A stretch of DNA of 64,000 nucleotides from an uncultured Nodularia sp. (GTDB lineage Bacteria; Cyanobacteriota; Cyanobacteriia; Cyanobacteriales; Nostocaceae): contig CAIWDD010000001.1 in the NCBI GenBank assembly GCA_903911355.1, positions 1 through 64,000 of the forward strand, in the 5' to 3' direction. Both the position numbers and the translations under genes were made by a program. The notes below the pieces were generated by a model that was given only the letters and a program-made list of their open reading frames with translations, searched no databases and was not told the DNA's origin. This document shows, one piece after another, positions 8,788 through 17,065 of the stretch (the first letter of the stretch is position 1; every line of letters begins with the position of its first letter).

Positions 8788-9837
8788 ATGACTCAAGCGC
8801 CAGAATCTCTAGATTTTTTTATGAATGATGCTACAGATAAGAGCTTAGATCGTGATTGTACAACATTATCGCGTCACGTACTCCAACAATTTAAGACTTT
8901 TTCCCCAGATGCACAGGATTTGAGTGCGCTGATGAATCGTATAGCCCTGGCGGGCAAACTAGTGGCTCGTCGTCTGAGCCGCGCCGGTTTAATGGAAGGA
9001 GTTCTGGGATTTTCTGGAGACATCAACATCCAAGGGGAATCTGTCAAAAAGATGGATGTCTACGCCAACGATGTATTTATCTCCGTGTTTAAGCAAAGTG
9101 GCTTAGTCTGTCGCCTCGCTTCCGAAGAAATGGAAGAACCTTACTACATCCCAGAAAACTGCCCTATAGGTCGCTATACCTTGTTGTATGACCCAATTGA
9201 TGGCTCATCTAATACCGACACCAATCTCAGTTTGGGTTCAATCTTTTCTATTCGTCAGCAAAAAGGCGATGATATTGATCGTCAAGCATCGGATCTCCTG
9301 AGCAACGGACGGGAACAAATCGCCGCCGGATATATACTGTATGGGCCGAGCACAATGCTGGTTTATACTATGGGCAATGGTGTTCATTCATTTACCCTTG
9401 ACCCTAGCTTAGGGGAATTTATCCTCTCGGAAGAAAACATCCGCATCCCTAATCATGGTTCTGTTTATAGCGTTAACGAAGGTAATTTTTGGCAGTGGGA
9501 AGAATCAATGCGAGAGTATATCCGCTACGTTCATCGCACTGAAGGCTATACCGCTCGTTATAGTGGCGCTATGGTGAGTGACATCCATCGCATTTTAGTT
9601 CAAGGTGGCGTATTTCTCTATCCAGGGACAATTCAGAAACCAGAAGGGAAATTACGCTTACTTTATGAATCTGCTCCCTTAGCTATGTTGATTTCACAAG
9701 CAGGTGGTCGCGCCACCACAGGATTAGTAGATATTTTGGAAGTAGTGCCGAAAAAGCTACACCAACGCACACCTTTAATTATTGGTAGTCAGGAAGATGT
9801 GGCCAAGGTGGAGTCTTTTATTCAAAACGGACACTAG
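8788..9837 (+). CDS. fbp: Fructose-1,6-bisphosphatase, class I
   Basis: A 349-residue class I FBPase that hydrolyses fructose-1,6-bisphosphate to fructose-6-phosphate in the Calvin cycle and gluconeogenesis. The metal-binding signature [19 protein letters not shown] (about residues 135–153) is intact. So are the upstream E in LASEEMEEP and the substrate-binding segments [13 protein letters not shown] and [15 protein letters not shown]. The length is typical of the cyanobacterial class I enzyme. The start ATG 8788 follows an AGGGAG element. The gene heads the conserved cyanobacterial set fbp–tal–zwf–opcA; here tal is destroyed and 920 bp of decayed DNA separate fbp from zwf. Confidence 0.97.
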   Translation: MTQAPESLDFFMNDATDKSLDRDCTTLSRHVLQQFKTFSPDAQDLSALMNRIALAGKLVARRLSRAGLMEGVLGFSGDINIQGESVKKMDVYANDVFISVFKQSGLVCRLASEEMEEPYYIPENCPIGRYTLLYDPIDGSSNTDTNLSLGSIFSIRQQKGDDIDRQASDLLSNGREQIAAGYILYGPSTMLVYTMGNGVHSFTLDPSLGEFILSEENIRIPNHGSVYSVNEGNFWQWEESMREYIRYVHRTEGYTARYSGAMVSDIHRILVQGGVFLYPGTIQKPEGKLRLLYESAPLAMLISQAGGRATTGLVDILEVVPKKLHQRTPLIIGSQEDVAKVESFIQNGH

Positions 9838-10193
9838 TACCGCTCCTAATTCCTACTGCTGAGACTAAAAATTCCTTTGATTAATTGGCAATGAGTAGTT
9901 GATTTACACCGAGGAGCTAATAGATACAATAAATCTCTACCAAGAATTAACAGTTAATATGGCTATGTTATTCGATAAAATCTGGAATTGGGGACGGAGC
10001 AGATCCCTGGTGATGAACTAAAAATTACCTCAGCGGGTCGATGTCATGAGTGATGATTAACGCCACAATTCAAAAGAAAACATCAAAAATTGATGTATTG
10101 TGCGTTGCTTCTCTGGTGATGCCAATAGGGTAGCGTGGCGTAGCTATAGCAACACACACCGGAAGTATCATCAACAGAAGTAAAATCAGGGGT
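9838..10193. other. Non-coding stretch between fbp and the tal remnant
   Basis: About 350 bp with no readable gene. It has a small AT hairpin ACATCAA/TTGATGT near 10079–10095, possibly ending fbp transcription, and a dispersed TAGCGTGGCGTAGC repeat at 10131–10150. Confidence 0.4.
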
Positions 10194-10653
10194 ATGTCCA
10201 CCAATTATTTGCTCGAAATTAAAAAACTTGGTCAAAGTCTCTGGATGGATAATTTGAACCGTAAAATTATGAAATCAGGTGAACTGCAAGACTTGCCGAA
10301 GGTATCAACACCAAGATCAACATCACCCTACTGTTTGCCGTAGACAGTTACATCAAAACAGCAAAGGCTTATATGCGGGGCTTAACCAATTGATTGGGCT
10401 GCAGACCGTTAACACCTTACCACCGGATACAATTGCAGCTTGCGCAGACCATTCCGATGTAGCATTGCGCTGAGAAAGCGGCGTTGCAGAACCCTATCAA
10501 CTCATGCAAAGCCTAAAAGACTCAGACATTAACATTGATCTGAATGTAGTCATCGAGGAACTCCTAGTTGAGGGTATTGATAAGTTCGTCAAACCTTATG
10601 AGTCCTTGATGAACTCTTTAGAAAACAAAGTCAAGTTATTGTCACCAGTATAG
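10194..10653 (+). pseudogene. tal: Transaldolase pseudogene with two internal deletions, frameshifts and a stop
   Basis: Three collinear pieces of a cyanobacterial transaldolase can be read. Piece 1 starts at ATG 10194 (MSTNYLLEIKKLGQSLWMDN, frame 0) and covers the N-terminal ~34 residues. Piece 2 (from about 10298, another frame) reads EGINTKINITLLFAVDSYIK, normally about residue 165 onward. Piece 3 (from about 10400, third frame) reads TVNTLPPDTIAACADHSDV and runs to the natural C-terminus ESLMNSLENKVKLLSPV, ending at TAG 10651, with an in-frame TGA at 10471. About 150 of roughly 380 codons survive, and the Schiff-base lysine region is gone. The position between fbp and zwf is the canonical location of tal. 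The enzyme would interconvert sedoheptulose-7-P/glyceraldehyde-3-P and erythrose-4-P/fructose-6-P. Confidence 0.93.
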
Positions 10654-10757
10654 ACCTTCAAGGCACAAGTTTATTTGTAGATGCAATAGCCAAGCGTGGC
10701 GTAGTCAGATATCCAGCGTCTCATCAACACACCACTTAACACCCACTGAAAACTTCT

Positions 10758-12287
10758 ATGGTTAGTTTGCTAGAAAATCCCTTGCGCGTTGGCCTGCAAC
10801 AACAAGGGATGCCCGAACCTCAAATTATTATCATCTTTGGCGCATCTGGTGACCTTACCTGGCGTAAATTAGTCCCAGCCCTTTACAAATTGCGCCGAGA
10901 AGGACGCATACCTCCAGAAACCACCATTGTCGGCGTTGCCCGTCGAGAGTGGAGCCACGAGTACTTCCGTGAGCAAATGCAAAAAGGCATGGAAGAAGCT
11001 CATGCTAAAGTCCCTTTAGGTGAACTATGGCAAGACTTCTCCCAAGGTCTGTTCTACTGTCCAGGCGACATAGACAATCCTGAAAGCTACCAAAAGCTCA
11101 ACACCCTTTTAAATGAATTAGACCAGAAACGGGGCACAAGAGGAAACCGAATGTTCTACCTCTCCGTAGCTCCTAACTTCTTTCCCGAAGCCATTAGGCA
11201 ACTAGGAAGCGCCGGAATGCTAGACGAACCCTACAAACATCGTCTGGTGATAGAAAAACCCTTTGGTCGCGACCTAGCATCAGCCCAGAGTCTGAACCAA
11301 GTAGTGCAAAAATATTGCCAAGAAAATCAAGTTTACCGCATTGACCACTACTTAGGTAAAGAAACAGTTCAAAACCTGCTGGTGTTCCGGTTCGCTAATG
11401 CTATATTTGAACCGTTATGGAACCGTCAATTTGTTGACCACGTACAAATTACCGTAGCAGAAACCGTAGGAGTAGAAGACCGAGCCGGCTACTATGAAAA
11501 AGCGGGCGCTCTTAGGGATATGTTGCAGAATCACCTGATGCAACTTTACTGTCTCACGGCCATGGAAGCACCTAACTCCATGGATGCCGACAGCATCCGC
11601 ACAGAGAAAGTAAAAGTACTGCAAGCCACTCGTCTAGCTGATATCCCCAATTTGTCACGGTCAGCAGTACGCGGTCAATATAGTGCTGGGTGGATGAAAG
11701 GTCAACCAGTGCCAGGGTATCACCAAGAACCGGGAGTAGACCCCAATTCCACCACACCCACCTATGTAGCTATGAAATTTCAGGTTGATAACTGGCGCTG
11801 GCAAGGTGTACCTTTTTACTTACGTACAGGGAAGCGGATGCCAAAAAAAGTAAGTGAAATATCTATTCACTTCCGCGATGTTCCCTCTCGTATGTTTCAA
11901 TCAGCATCTCAACAAAGAAATGCCAATATCTTAGCCATGCGTCTTCAGCCAAATGAAGGAATTTCCCTGCGGTTTGATGTAAAAATGCCAGGTGCTGAAT
12001 TCCGCACCCGTTCGGTGGATATGGACTTTAGTTATGGTTCTTTTGGTATTGAAGCTACTTCTGACGCTTACGACAGACTGTTTCTTGATTGCATGATGGG
12101 CGACCAAACATTATTTACTCGTTCCGACGAAGTAGAAGCAGCTTGGCAAGTAGTAACTCCCGCTCTTTCAGTTTGGGATGCACCAGCAGACCCAGCTACT
12201 ATTCCCCGGTACGAAGCTGGTACCTGGGAACCTACAGAGGCGGAATTATTAATTAACCAAGATGGTCGTCGCTGGCGCAGACTGTAA
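10758..12287 (+). CDS. zwf: Glucose-6-phosphate 1-dehydrogenase
   Basis: A 509-residue G6PDH, first enzyme of the oxidative pentose phosphate pathway. It oxidises glucose-6-phosphate with NADP+ and is the main source of reductant for nitrogenase in heterocysts and for dark respiration. The nucleotide-binding motif is [20 protein letters not shown] (residues ~25–44), and the substrate/catalytic signature is RIDHYLGKE with the active-site His. Length and C-terminal extension are normal for cyanobacteria. ATG 10758 is about 100 bp after the tal remnant. opcA follows 33 bp downstream, so the two are probably cotranscribed. Upstream transcription from fbp now has to cross the decayed tal. Confidence 0.97.
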   Translation: MVSLLENPLRVGLQQQGMPEPQIIIIFGASGDLTWRKLVPALYKLRREGRIPPETTIVGVARREWSHEYFREQMQKGMEEAHAKVPLGELWQDFSQGLFYCPGDIDNPESYQKLNTLLNELDQKRGTRGNRMFYLSVAPNFFPEAIRQLGSAGMLDEPYKHRLVIEKPFGRDLASAQSLNQVVQKYCQENQVYRIDHYLGKETVQNLLVFRFANAIFEPLWNRQFVDHVQITVAETVGVEDRAGYYEKAGALRDMLQNHLMQLYCLTAMEAPNSMDADSIRTEKVKVLQATRLADIPNLSRSAVRGQYSAGWMKGQPVPGYHQEPGVDPNSTTPTYVAMKFQVDNWRWQGVPFYLRTGKRMPKKVSEISIHFRDVPSRMFQSASQQRNANILAMRLQPNEGISLRFDVKMPGAEFRTRSVDMDFSYGSFGIEATSDAYDRLFLDCMMGDQTLFTRSDEVEAAWQVVTPALSVWDAPADPATIPRYEAGTWEPTEAELLINQDGRRWRRL

Positions 12288-12320
12288 AAACAATAACTAA
12301 CGAACACTGACTAAAGTACT

Positions 12321-13682
12321 ATGATTTCCCAAGCTCCAACAATTTTCTCTCTTCAGGCTCCTAAAGATATTTCCATCAGCGAAATAGAAACGGAGCTTAA
12401 TCAAATTTGGCAAAGTTACGGCATCACAGGTGAAGACGGTACTCTTCCTGCTGCTACCAGAGCCACAACATTTACTTTGCTAGTTTACGAACCGGAAGAA
12501 ACTCAATATCTGTTATCAGTTCTAGGATTTTATAAAGGTCCTCTAGATGGCATTCTCGGTCCACAAATGGGAGCAGCCCTCAGGCAAGTTCAAGTGAAGT
12601 ATGGACTTCCTGAAACCGGCACAGCGACACTGGAAACCGTGGCTATACTACGGGAAGAATTCGCTAAACGTCAGGGAAATACGGCAACATCTGAAAGTGT
12701 TGCTTATAATTTCAGCCCCACAAGCCCCTCTATCGCTGATGAAATTGCTCTACGTAATCCGTGCCGCATTATTGCTTTGTTCCCTATTGCTGGGGAAGAT
12801 GAAGGGGTTAGAGCTTCAATTTCTGCCTACTGTCCGATTCAAAAGCAGTCTTCTAGCACTCTTATCTGTTGTGAATATATTACTTTGAGTGGAACCGCTG
12901 CGGCTTTAGAACGCGTGGGAGGTATGATCCCAGCATTATTAATTGGTGGCTTACCCAAGTTTCTCTGGTGGAAAGCTACACCAGACCCTAATAACAATCT
13001 CTTTAAGCGACTGGCAACAGTTTGCAATAATGTGATTGTGGATTCTTGCAATTTTAACAAGCCAGAAGGTGATTTACTTAGCTTGCAAAAGTTGGTAGAA
13101 ACTGGTGTTCCTTTGGCTGATTTAAATTGGCGACGCCTGTCAGCATGGCAAGAATTGACCGCTCAAGCTTACGACTCACCCCATCGTCGCGCGGCTCTCA
13201 AAGAAATTGACCGGGTGACTATAGACTATGAAAAGGGTAATCCTGCTCAAGCATTATTATTTTTAGGTTGGTTGGCTAGTCGCTTGCAATGGTCGCCGGT
13301 TTCCTATAAAACAGAACCTGGTGATTATGAAATTACTCAAGTTCGTTTTATTGCTCAAGATCAGCGACAAATAGAAGCGGAATTAGCCGGGGTTCCAGTT
13401 GCTGATGTAGGTGATGTTGTGGGTGATTTAATTGCTCTACGTCTAAGCTCCACAAATCCCCAAGCGGACTGTGGTACCGTTATTTGTACAGAAACAGGCG
13501 GTTGTATGCGTATGGAAACCCACGGGGGGGCTCAGTCTGCTGGTATGTTTCAACAGGTCGGCTCCCTTTCTGAACAAAAGGCAGAGTCTTTGTTAAGTCA
13601 GCAGGTGCAGCGTTGGGGTCGGGAGTTACTTTTTGAGGAAAGTTTGGCTGTTGTAGCCGAGATTCTGCCTTTAAACAGTTGA
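12321..13682 (+). CDS. opcA: Glucose-6-phosphate dehydrogenase assembly protein OpcA
   Basis: A 453-residue OpcA, the cyanobacterial allosteric activator that promotes assembly and substrate affinity of G6PDH tetramers. Residues ~70–115 resemble a peptidoglycan-binding-like repeat (LSVLGFYKGPLDGILGPQMG, AALRQVQVKYGLPETG), a known feature of cyanobacterial OpcA. The rest is the OpcA core (RVGGMIPALLIGGLPKFLWW, LLFLGWLASRLQW). It lies 33 bp behind zwf on the same strand, the invariant arrangement. OpcA cysteines are targets of thioredoxin in heterocystous species; cysteines are present (CGTVICTETGGC), but I infer redox control only from the family. Confidence 0.95.
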   Translation: MISQAPTIFSLQAPKDISISEIETELNQIWQSYGITGEDGTLPAATRATTFTLLVYEPEETQYLLSVLGFYKGPLDGILGPQMGAALRQVQVKYGLPETGTATLETVAILREEFAKRQGNTATSESVAYNFSPTSPSIADEIALRNPCRIIALFPIAGEDEGVRASISAYCPIQKQSSSTLICCEYITLSGTAAALERVGGMIPALLIGGLPKFLWWKATPDPNNNLFKRLATVCNNVIVDSCNFNKPEGDLLSLQKLVETGVPLADLNWRRLSAWQELTAQAYDSPHRRAALKEIDRVTIDYEKGNPAQALLFLGWLASRLQWSPVSYKTEPGDYEITQVRFIAQDQRQIEAELAGVPVADVGDVVGDLIALRLSSTNPQADCGTVICTETGGCMRMETHGGAQSAGMFQQVGSLSEQKAESLLSQQVQRWGRELLFEESLAVVAEILPLNS

Positions 13683-13716
13683 AAAGTATTCTCTAGCAGA
13701 TGCAAGTTTCTTTACT

Positions 13717-13741
13717 AGAGACGTTCCGACGGAACGTCTCT
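13717..13741. repeat. Perfect 11-bp palindromic repeat (AGAGACGTTCC-GAC-GGAACGTCTCT)
   Basis: A perfect inverted repeat with a 3-nt loop lies between opcA and cobB and could end opcA transcription, although no T-tract follows. An almost identical copy sits inside the cobB reading frame at about 14564–14587. A related palindrome serves as the nrdJ terminator. Confidence 0.85.
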
Positions 13742-13837
13742 ACAGGGTAGCGTAGCACCACCCGATGGCTATGGCTATCCTTTTTCTTATGTCATAATTA
13801 CTATGGTGCAGTTAATATTTTTGATGATTGCCAGTCT

Positions 13838-15313
13838 ATGGCTTTAGTTGTCGCAGGAGAACGTAGTGGAGTGGGTAAGACAACGGTTACCCTGGCTCTT
13901 TTGGCATCTTTACGCCGTCGTGGTGTATCTATACAGTCTTTTAAGGTGGGTCCAGATTACATTGACCCTATGTTTCACGCTTATGTTACTGGTCGTCCTT
14001 GTCGCAATTTAGACCCGGTACTAACTTCGGAGGTTTACCTTAAAAGGTGTTTTGTTGATCACAGTCAGGAGTGTCAATATTCCCTGGTGGAAGGGGTGAT
14101 GGGTCTATTTGATGGAGTCAAGGGGGTAACAGGGGGGGAAGAACCTTCCTTGAGTACAGATTTTGCTAGCACAGCACATATTACCAGACTGTTAGATTTA
14201 CCTATACTGTTAGTAATTGATTGTAGCCGTTTATCCGGATCTGTGGCTGCGATCGCTCACGGTTATTGTTCTTTAGATCCGAGAATAAAAATTGCTGGGG
14301 TGGTCTTAAATCGCGTCGGGAGCGATCGCCATTTATCTCTACTTAAAGACTCTCTAGCAGTATTACAATTACCTATAGTGGGCGTACTGCGTCGTCAGGA
14401 TAATATCACCATACCCGATCGTCATTTAGGTTTAGTACCTACAGCAGAACTTCCGAAATTGGAAGCTGTTGTTAATGTTCTGGCTGATTTAGGCGATATC
14501 TGTTTTGACTGGCAATATTTATTGCCATTGTTGGAGAATCCCAAGGGGGACACAGACGAGTACAGACCTTCCGACGGAACGTCTCTAGACTTTAAGGGAG
14601 AATTATTCCCACATTCCTCCGGTTATCCTCTCAAAATTGCAGTAGCCCGCGATCGCGCTTTTAATTTCTACTATCAAGATAATCTCGATTTACTGCAAAA
14701 TCTAGGTGCAGAAGTCGTTTTCTGGAGTCCTTTAACAGATACCCAACTACCTCCTGATATACAAGGAATGTATTTTGGCGGGGGTTTCCCGGAGGTTTTC
14801 GCCGAGGGTTTAGCAGCCAACATTTCTGTGCGTAATGCGGTTAAAACAGCAATTTTAGCAGGAGTACCCACCATAGCCGAGTGTGGGGGATTAATGTATT
14901 TATGTCAAGAAATTATCGACTTTGAGGGTAAACCTTGGCAGATGGCGGGGGTCTTACCCACATCTGCTATTATGGGCAAAAATTTAACTTTAGGGTATCG
15001 TCGAGCGGTAGCTTCACAAGATAACCTATTAGTATCAGCAGGTACAAGCATTTACGGTCATGAATTCCATCGTTCTGAGTTAAACCCTAAACCTGAGCAA
15101 AGTTTATTTAAAATTTATCCCTACGATGGTGATGGCTTGGAAGTAGAACACAACAGTCAACATCTGGGAACTGATGGCAAGATTAACAGCTTGTGTGAGC
15201 TAGATCTGAGAAATCTGCACGCATCTTATATTCATGTACACTGGGGACAAAATCGGGAAATCCCCCGCAGGTTTCTGCAACGCTGTCTAGAGATATCAGA
15301 AAAGAAAAAGTAG
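13838..15313 (+). CDS. cobB: Cobyrinate/hydrogenobyrinate a,c-diamide synthase (CbiA/CobB)
   Basis: A 491-residue glutamine amidotransferase that converts cobyrinate to its a,c-diamide with ATP and glutamine in B12 synthesis. Residues 1–200 are the P-loop/dethiobiotin-synthetase-like domain (AGERSGVGKTTVTLAL; GVMGLFDG). Residues ~265–490 form the class I amidotransferase domain, with the nucleophile Cys in TIAECGGLMYL and a HVHWG histidine near the end. Between them, at residues about 242–250 (EYRPSDGTS), the coding sequence contains a copy of a palindromic repeat also found 850 bp upstream. It is inserted in frame in the interdomain linker, so the enzyme is probably still active. ATG 13838 gives the expected MALVVAGERSG start. 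It is not in a cob operon here. Confidence 0.94.
   Translation: MALVVAGERSGVGKTTVTLALLASLRRRGVSIQSFKVGPDYIDPMFHAYVTGRPCRNLDPVLTSEVYLKRCFVDHSQECQYSLVEGVMGLFDGVKGVTGGEEPSLSTDFASTAHITRLLDLPILLVIDCSRLSGSVAAIAHGYCSLDPRIKIAGVVLNRVGSDRHLSLLKDSLAVLQLPIVGVLRRQDNITIPDRHLGLVPTAELPKLEAVVNVLADLGDICFDWQYLLPLLENPKGDTDEYRPSDGTSLDFKGELFPHSSGYPLKIAVARDRAFNFYYQDNLDLLQNLGAEVVFWSPLTDTQLPPDIQGMYFGGGFPEVFAEGLAANISVRNAVKTAILAGVPTIAECGGLMYLCQEIIDFEGKPWQMAGVLPTSAIMGKNLTLGYRRAVASQDNLLVSAGTSIYGHEFHRSELNPKPEQSLFKIYPYDGDGLEVEHNSQHLGTDGKINSLCELDLRNLHASYIHVHWGQNREIPRRFLQRCLEISEKKK
14564..14587 (+). repeat. Palindromic repeat copy inside cobB
   Basis: The 19 bases TTCCGACGGAACGTCTCTA are identical to the intergenic copy at 13717–13741; the left arm has one change that breaks one stem pair. 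It is translated as part of the linker between the two CobB domains. Confidence 0.85.
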
Positions 15314-15391
15314 TACAGACAGAGGACGACGTATTTATATATCCAAATTTATTTAGAGATTTTAACCACTCTAGAATTTGAGAACATTTTT

Positions 15392-16736
15392 ATGCCGACG
15401 ACTGGAACTAGTATATCAGCACCCCAAAACTATCACAGCCAATGGACAACAGAAGTTATTCAAGTTCTCAATAGCGACCCAGAAAGGGGATTATCTTTTA
15501 CGGAAGTTGACAAACGACAGTCTGAGTTTGGTAAGAATGAACTTAAGGGTAAACCGGGAAAGCCTGCTTGGTTGAGATTTGTCTTGCAGTTCAATCAAGC
15601 CCTTCTCTACATTTTACTTATTGCTGGGTTAATTAAGGCTCTTTTACTTCAGTGGACAAACGCCGGGGTAATTTGGGGGGTGACTCTAATTAACGCTATC
15701 ATTGGCTTTGTCCAAGAATCAAAAGCCGAAGGTGCGATCGCCGCCTTAGCCCAAGCTGTTACCACCGAAGCGACGGTGATTCGTAACGGACAAAAATCCC
15801 GCCTCCCCTCCCAAGAATTAGTTCCCGGTGATATTGTCTTACTTACTTCTGGGGATAAAGTCCCAGCAGATTTACGGTTATTCAACGTTCGTAATTTACA
15901 GGTAGATGAGTCCGCTTTAACGGGGGAATCAGTACCGGTAGAAAAGTCTACTGCTGAACTCAGTCCCGATACTCCCCTAGCAGAAAGGGTAAATATGGCT
16001 TATGCAGGTAGCTTTGTCACCTTTGGTCAAGGTAGCGGTATTGTTGTGACCATTGGCAATGCTACGGAAATGGGGCGTATTTCCCAGTCCCTAGAACAAA
16101 CCACCAGTCTCAGCACCCCCCTCACCCGTAAATTCGACAAATTTAGTCATCAACTCCTCTATATAATCCTTGGACTAGCAGCTATGACCTTCGCTGTGGG
16201 CTTAGGACAAGGACAAACCTGGGCTGCTATGTTTGAGGCATCCGTGGCCTTGGCGGTGAGTGCAATTCCCGAAGGTTTACCCGCAGTGGTGACGGTGACC
16301 ATGGCTATTGGAGTTAACCGCATGGCAAAACGTCACGCCATCATTCGTAAACTACCGGCGGTGGAAACTCTAGGGGGGGCTACTGTTATTTGTTCCGATA
16401 AAACTGGTACTCTCACAGAAAATAAAATGACGGTTCAGGGAATTTACGCGGGCGGGCAGCATTTCCAAGTCACAGGTACGGGTTATAATCCTCGGGAGAA
16501 CTCGAACCAATGGCGGATCTTGAGTTAATAGAGCAGCGGGTGGTAACGATTTTAGCTAAACAGGGAATGCGCGTTTTAGCTTTTGGTAAAAAAATCGTCA
16601 GCCATGAGCAGAACTCTGTAGACCATTATTTAAAACTGCACCCCTGAATTTACAACAGTGGTTAATTTGCTTACTTCCGGCTATACCTATGATTCCCCTG
16701 GCTTGGTTTGTTAATCGCATCGACCCCGCTCATTAA
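15392..16736 (+). pseudogene. Cation-transporting P-type ATPase (Ca2+/Na+-pump type), decayed
   Basis: An intact 378-codon 5' part (15392–16528) covers the N-terminal cation-ATPase domain, the first membrane spans, the actuator TGES loop (LTGESVPVEKS) and the phosphorylation site DKTGTLT at about residue 336. It then stops early. Two downstream fragments in two other frames continue the same protein. One at 16516–16668 reads VVTILAKQGMRVLAFGKK (end of the nucleotide/P domain). The other at 16644–16736 reads LNLQQWLICLLPAIPMIPLA and ends NRIDPAH, a typical C-terminus. Most of the nucleotide-binding domain and transmembrane helices 5–10 are missing, so a working pump is excluded. The 5' part could still be expressed as a membrane fragment. 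Confidence 0.92.
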
Positions 16737-17065
16737 CGCCAATGGCTAACGTGACGCTATATGTGTCCGTTCTGTTCTACTATGTTCTTTGGTCTGACCA
16801 ATATATTTGGTGTATTCCCTTACCTTTAAGTTGACCCACCAATTGCAGCACAGGAGTAAGCGATAGCGAAGCGCTGCTGCAAGCAGATCGCTATCAATAA
16901 AACTAGAGAAATAAATCTTTCACCAGTTACATTAGTATCCAGGGTAAGAGCATCTGAATCACTCCATCGGTTACCACGATCACCACACCACTACCTCACC
17001 GAGATTCAGGTAAAATAGACTTAAGAGGGTGAAAGTTGTGCACTCTCCCTTACCTGAGTTGATTT
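16737..17065. other. Intergenic region with dispersed repeats
   Basis: About 330 bp without a gene. It holds a GGCTAACGTGACGCTA-type element right after the ATPase remnant (~16741) and a 36-bp imperfect palindrome at 16858–16893 (arms AGCGAT...ATCGCT), of the kind scattered in Nostocales genomes. Confidence 0.5.

Noticed and set aside
10279-10473. 64-codon frame as a separate small gene
   Set aside because: Its C-terminal half is the transaldolase motif TVNTLPPDTIAACADHSD; it is part of the tal pseudogene.
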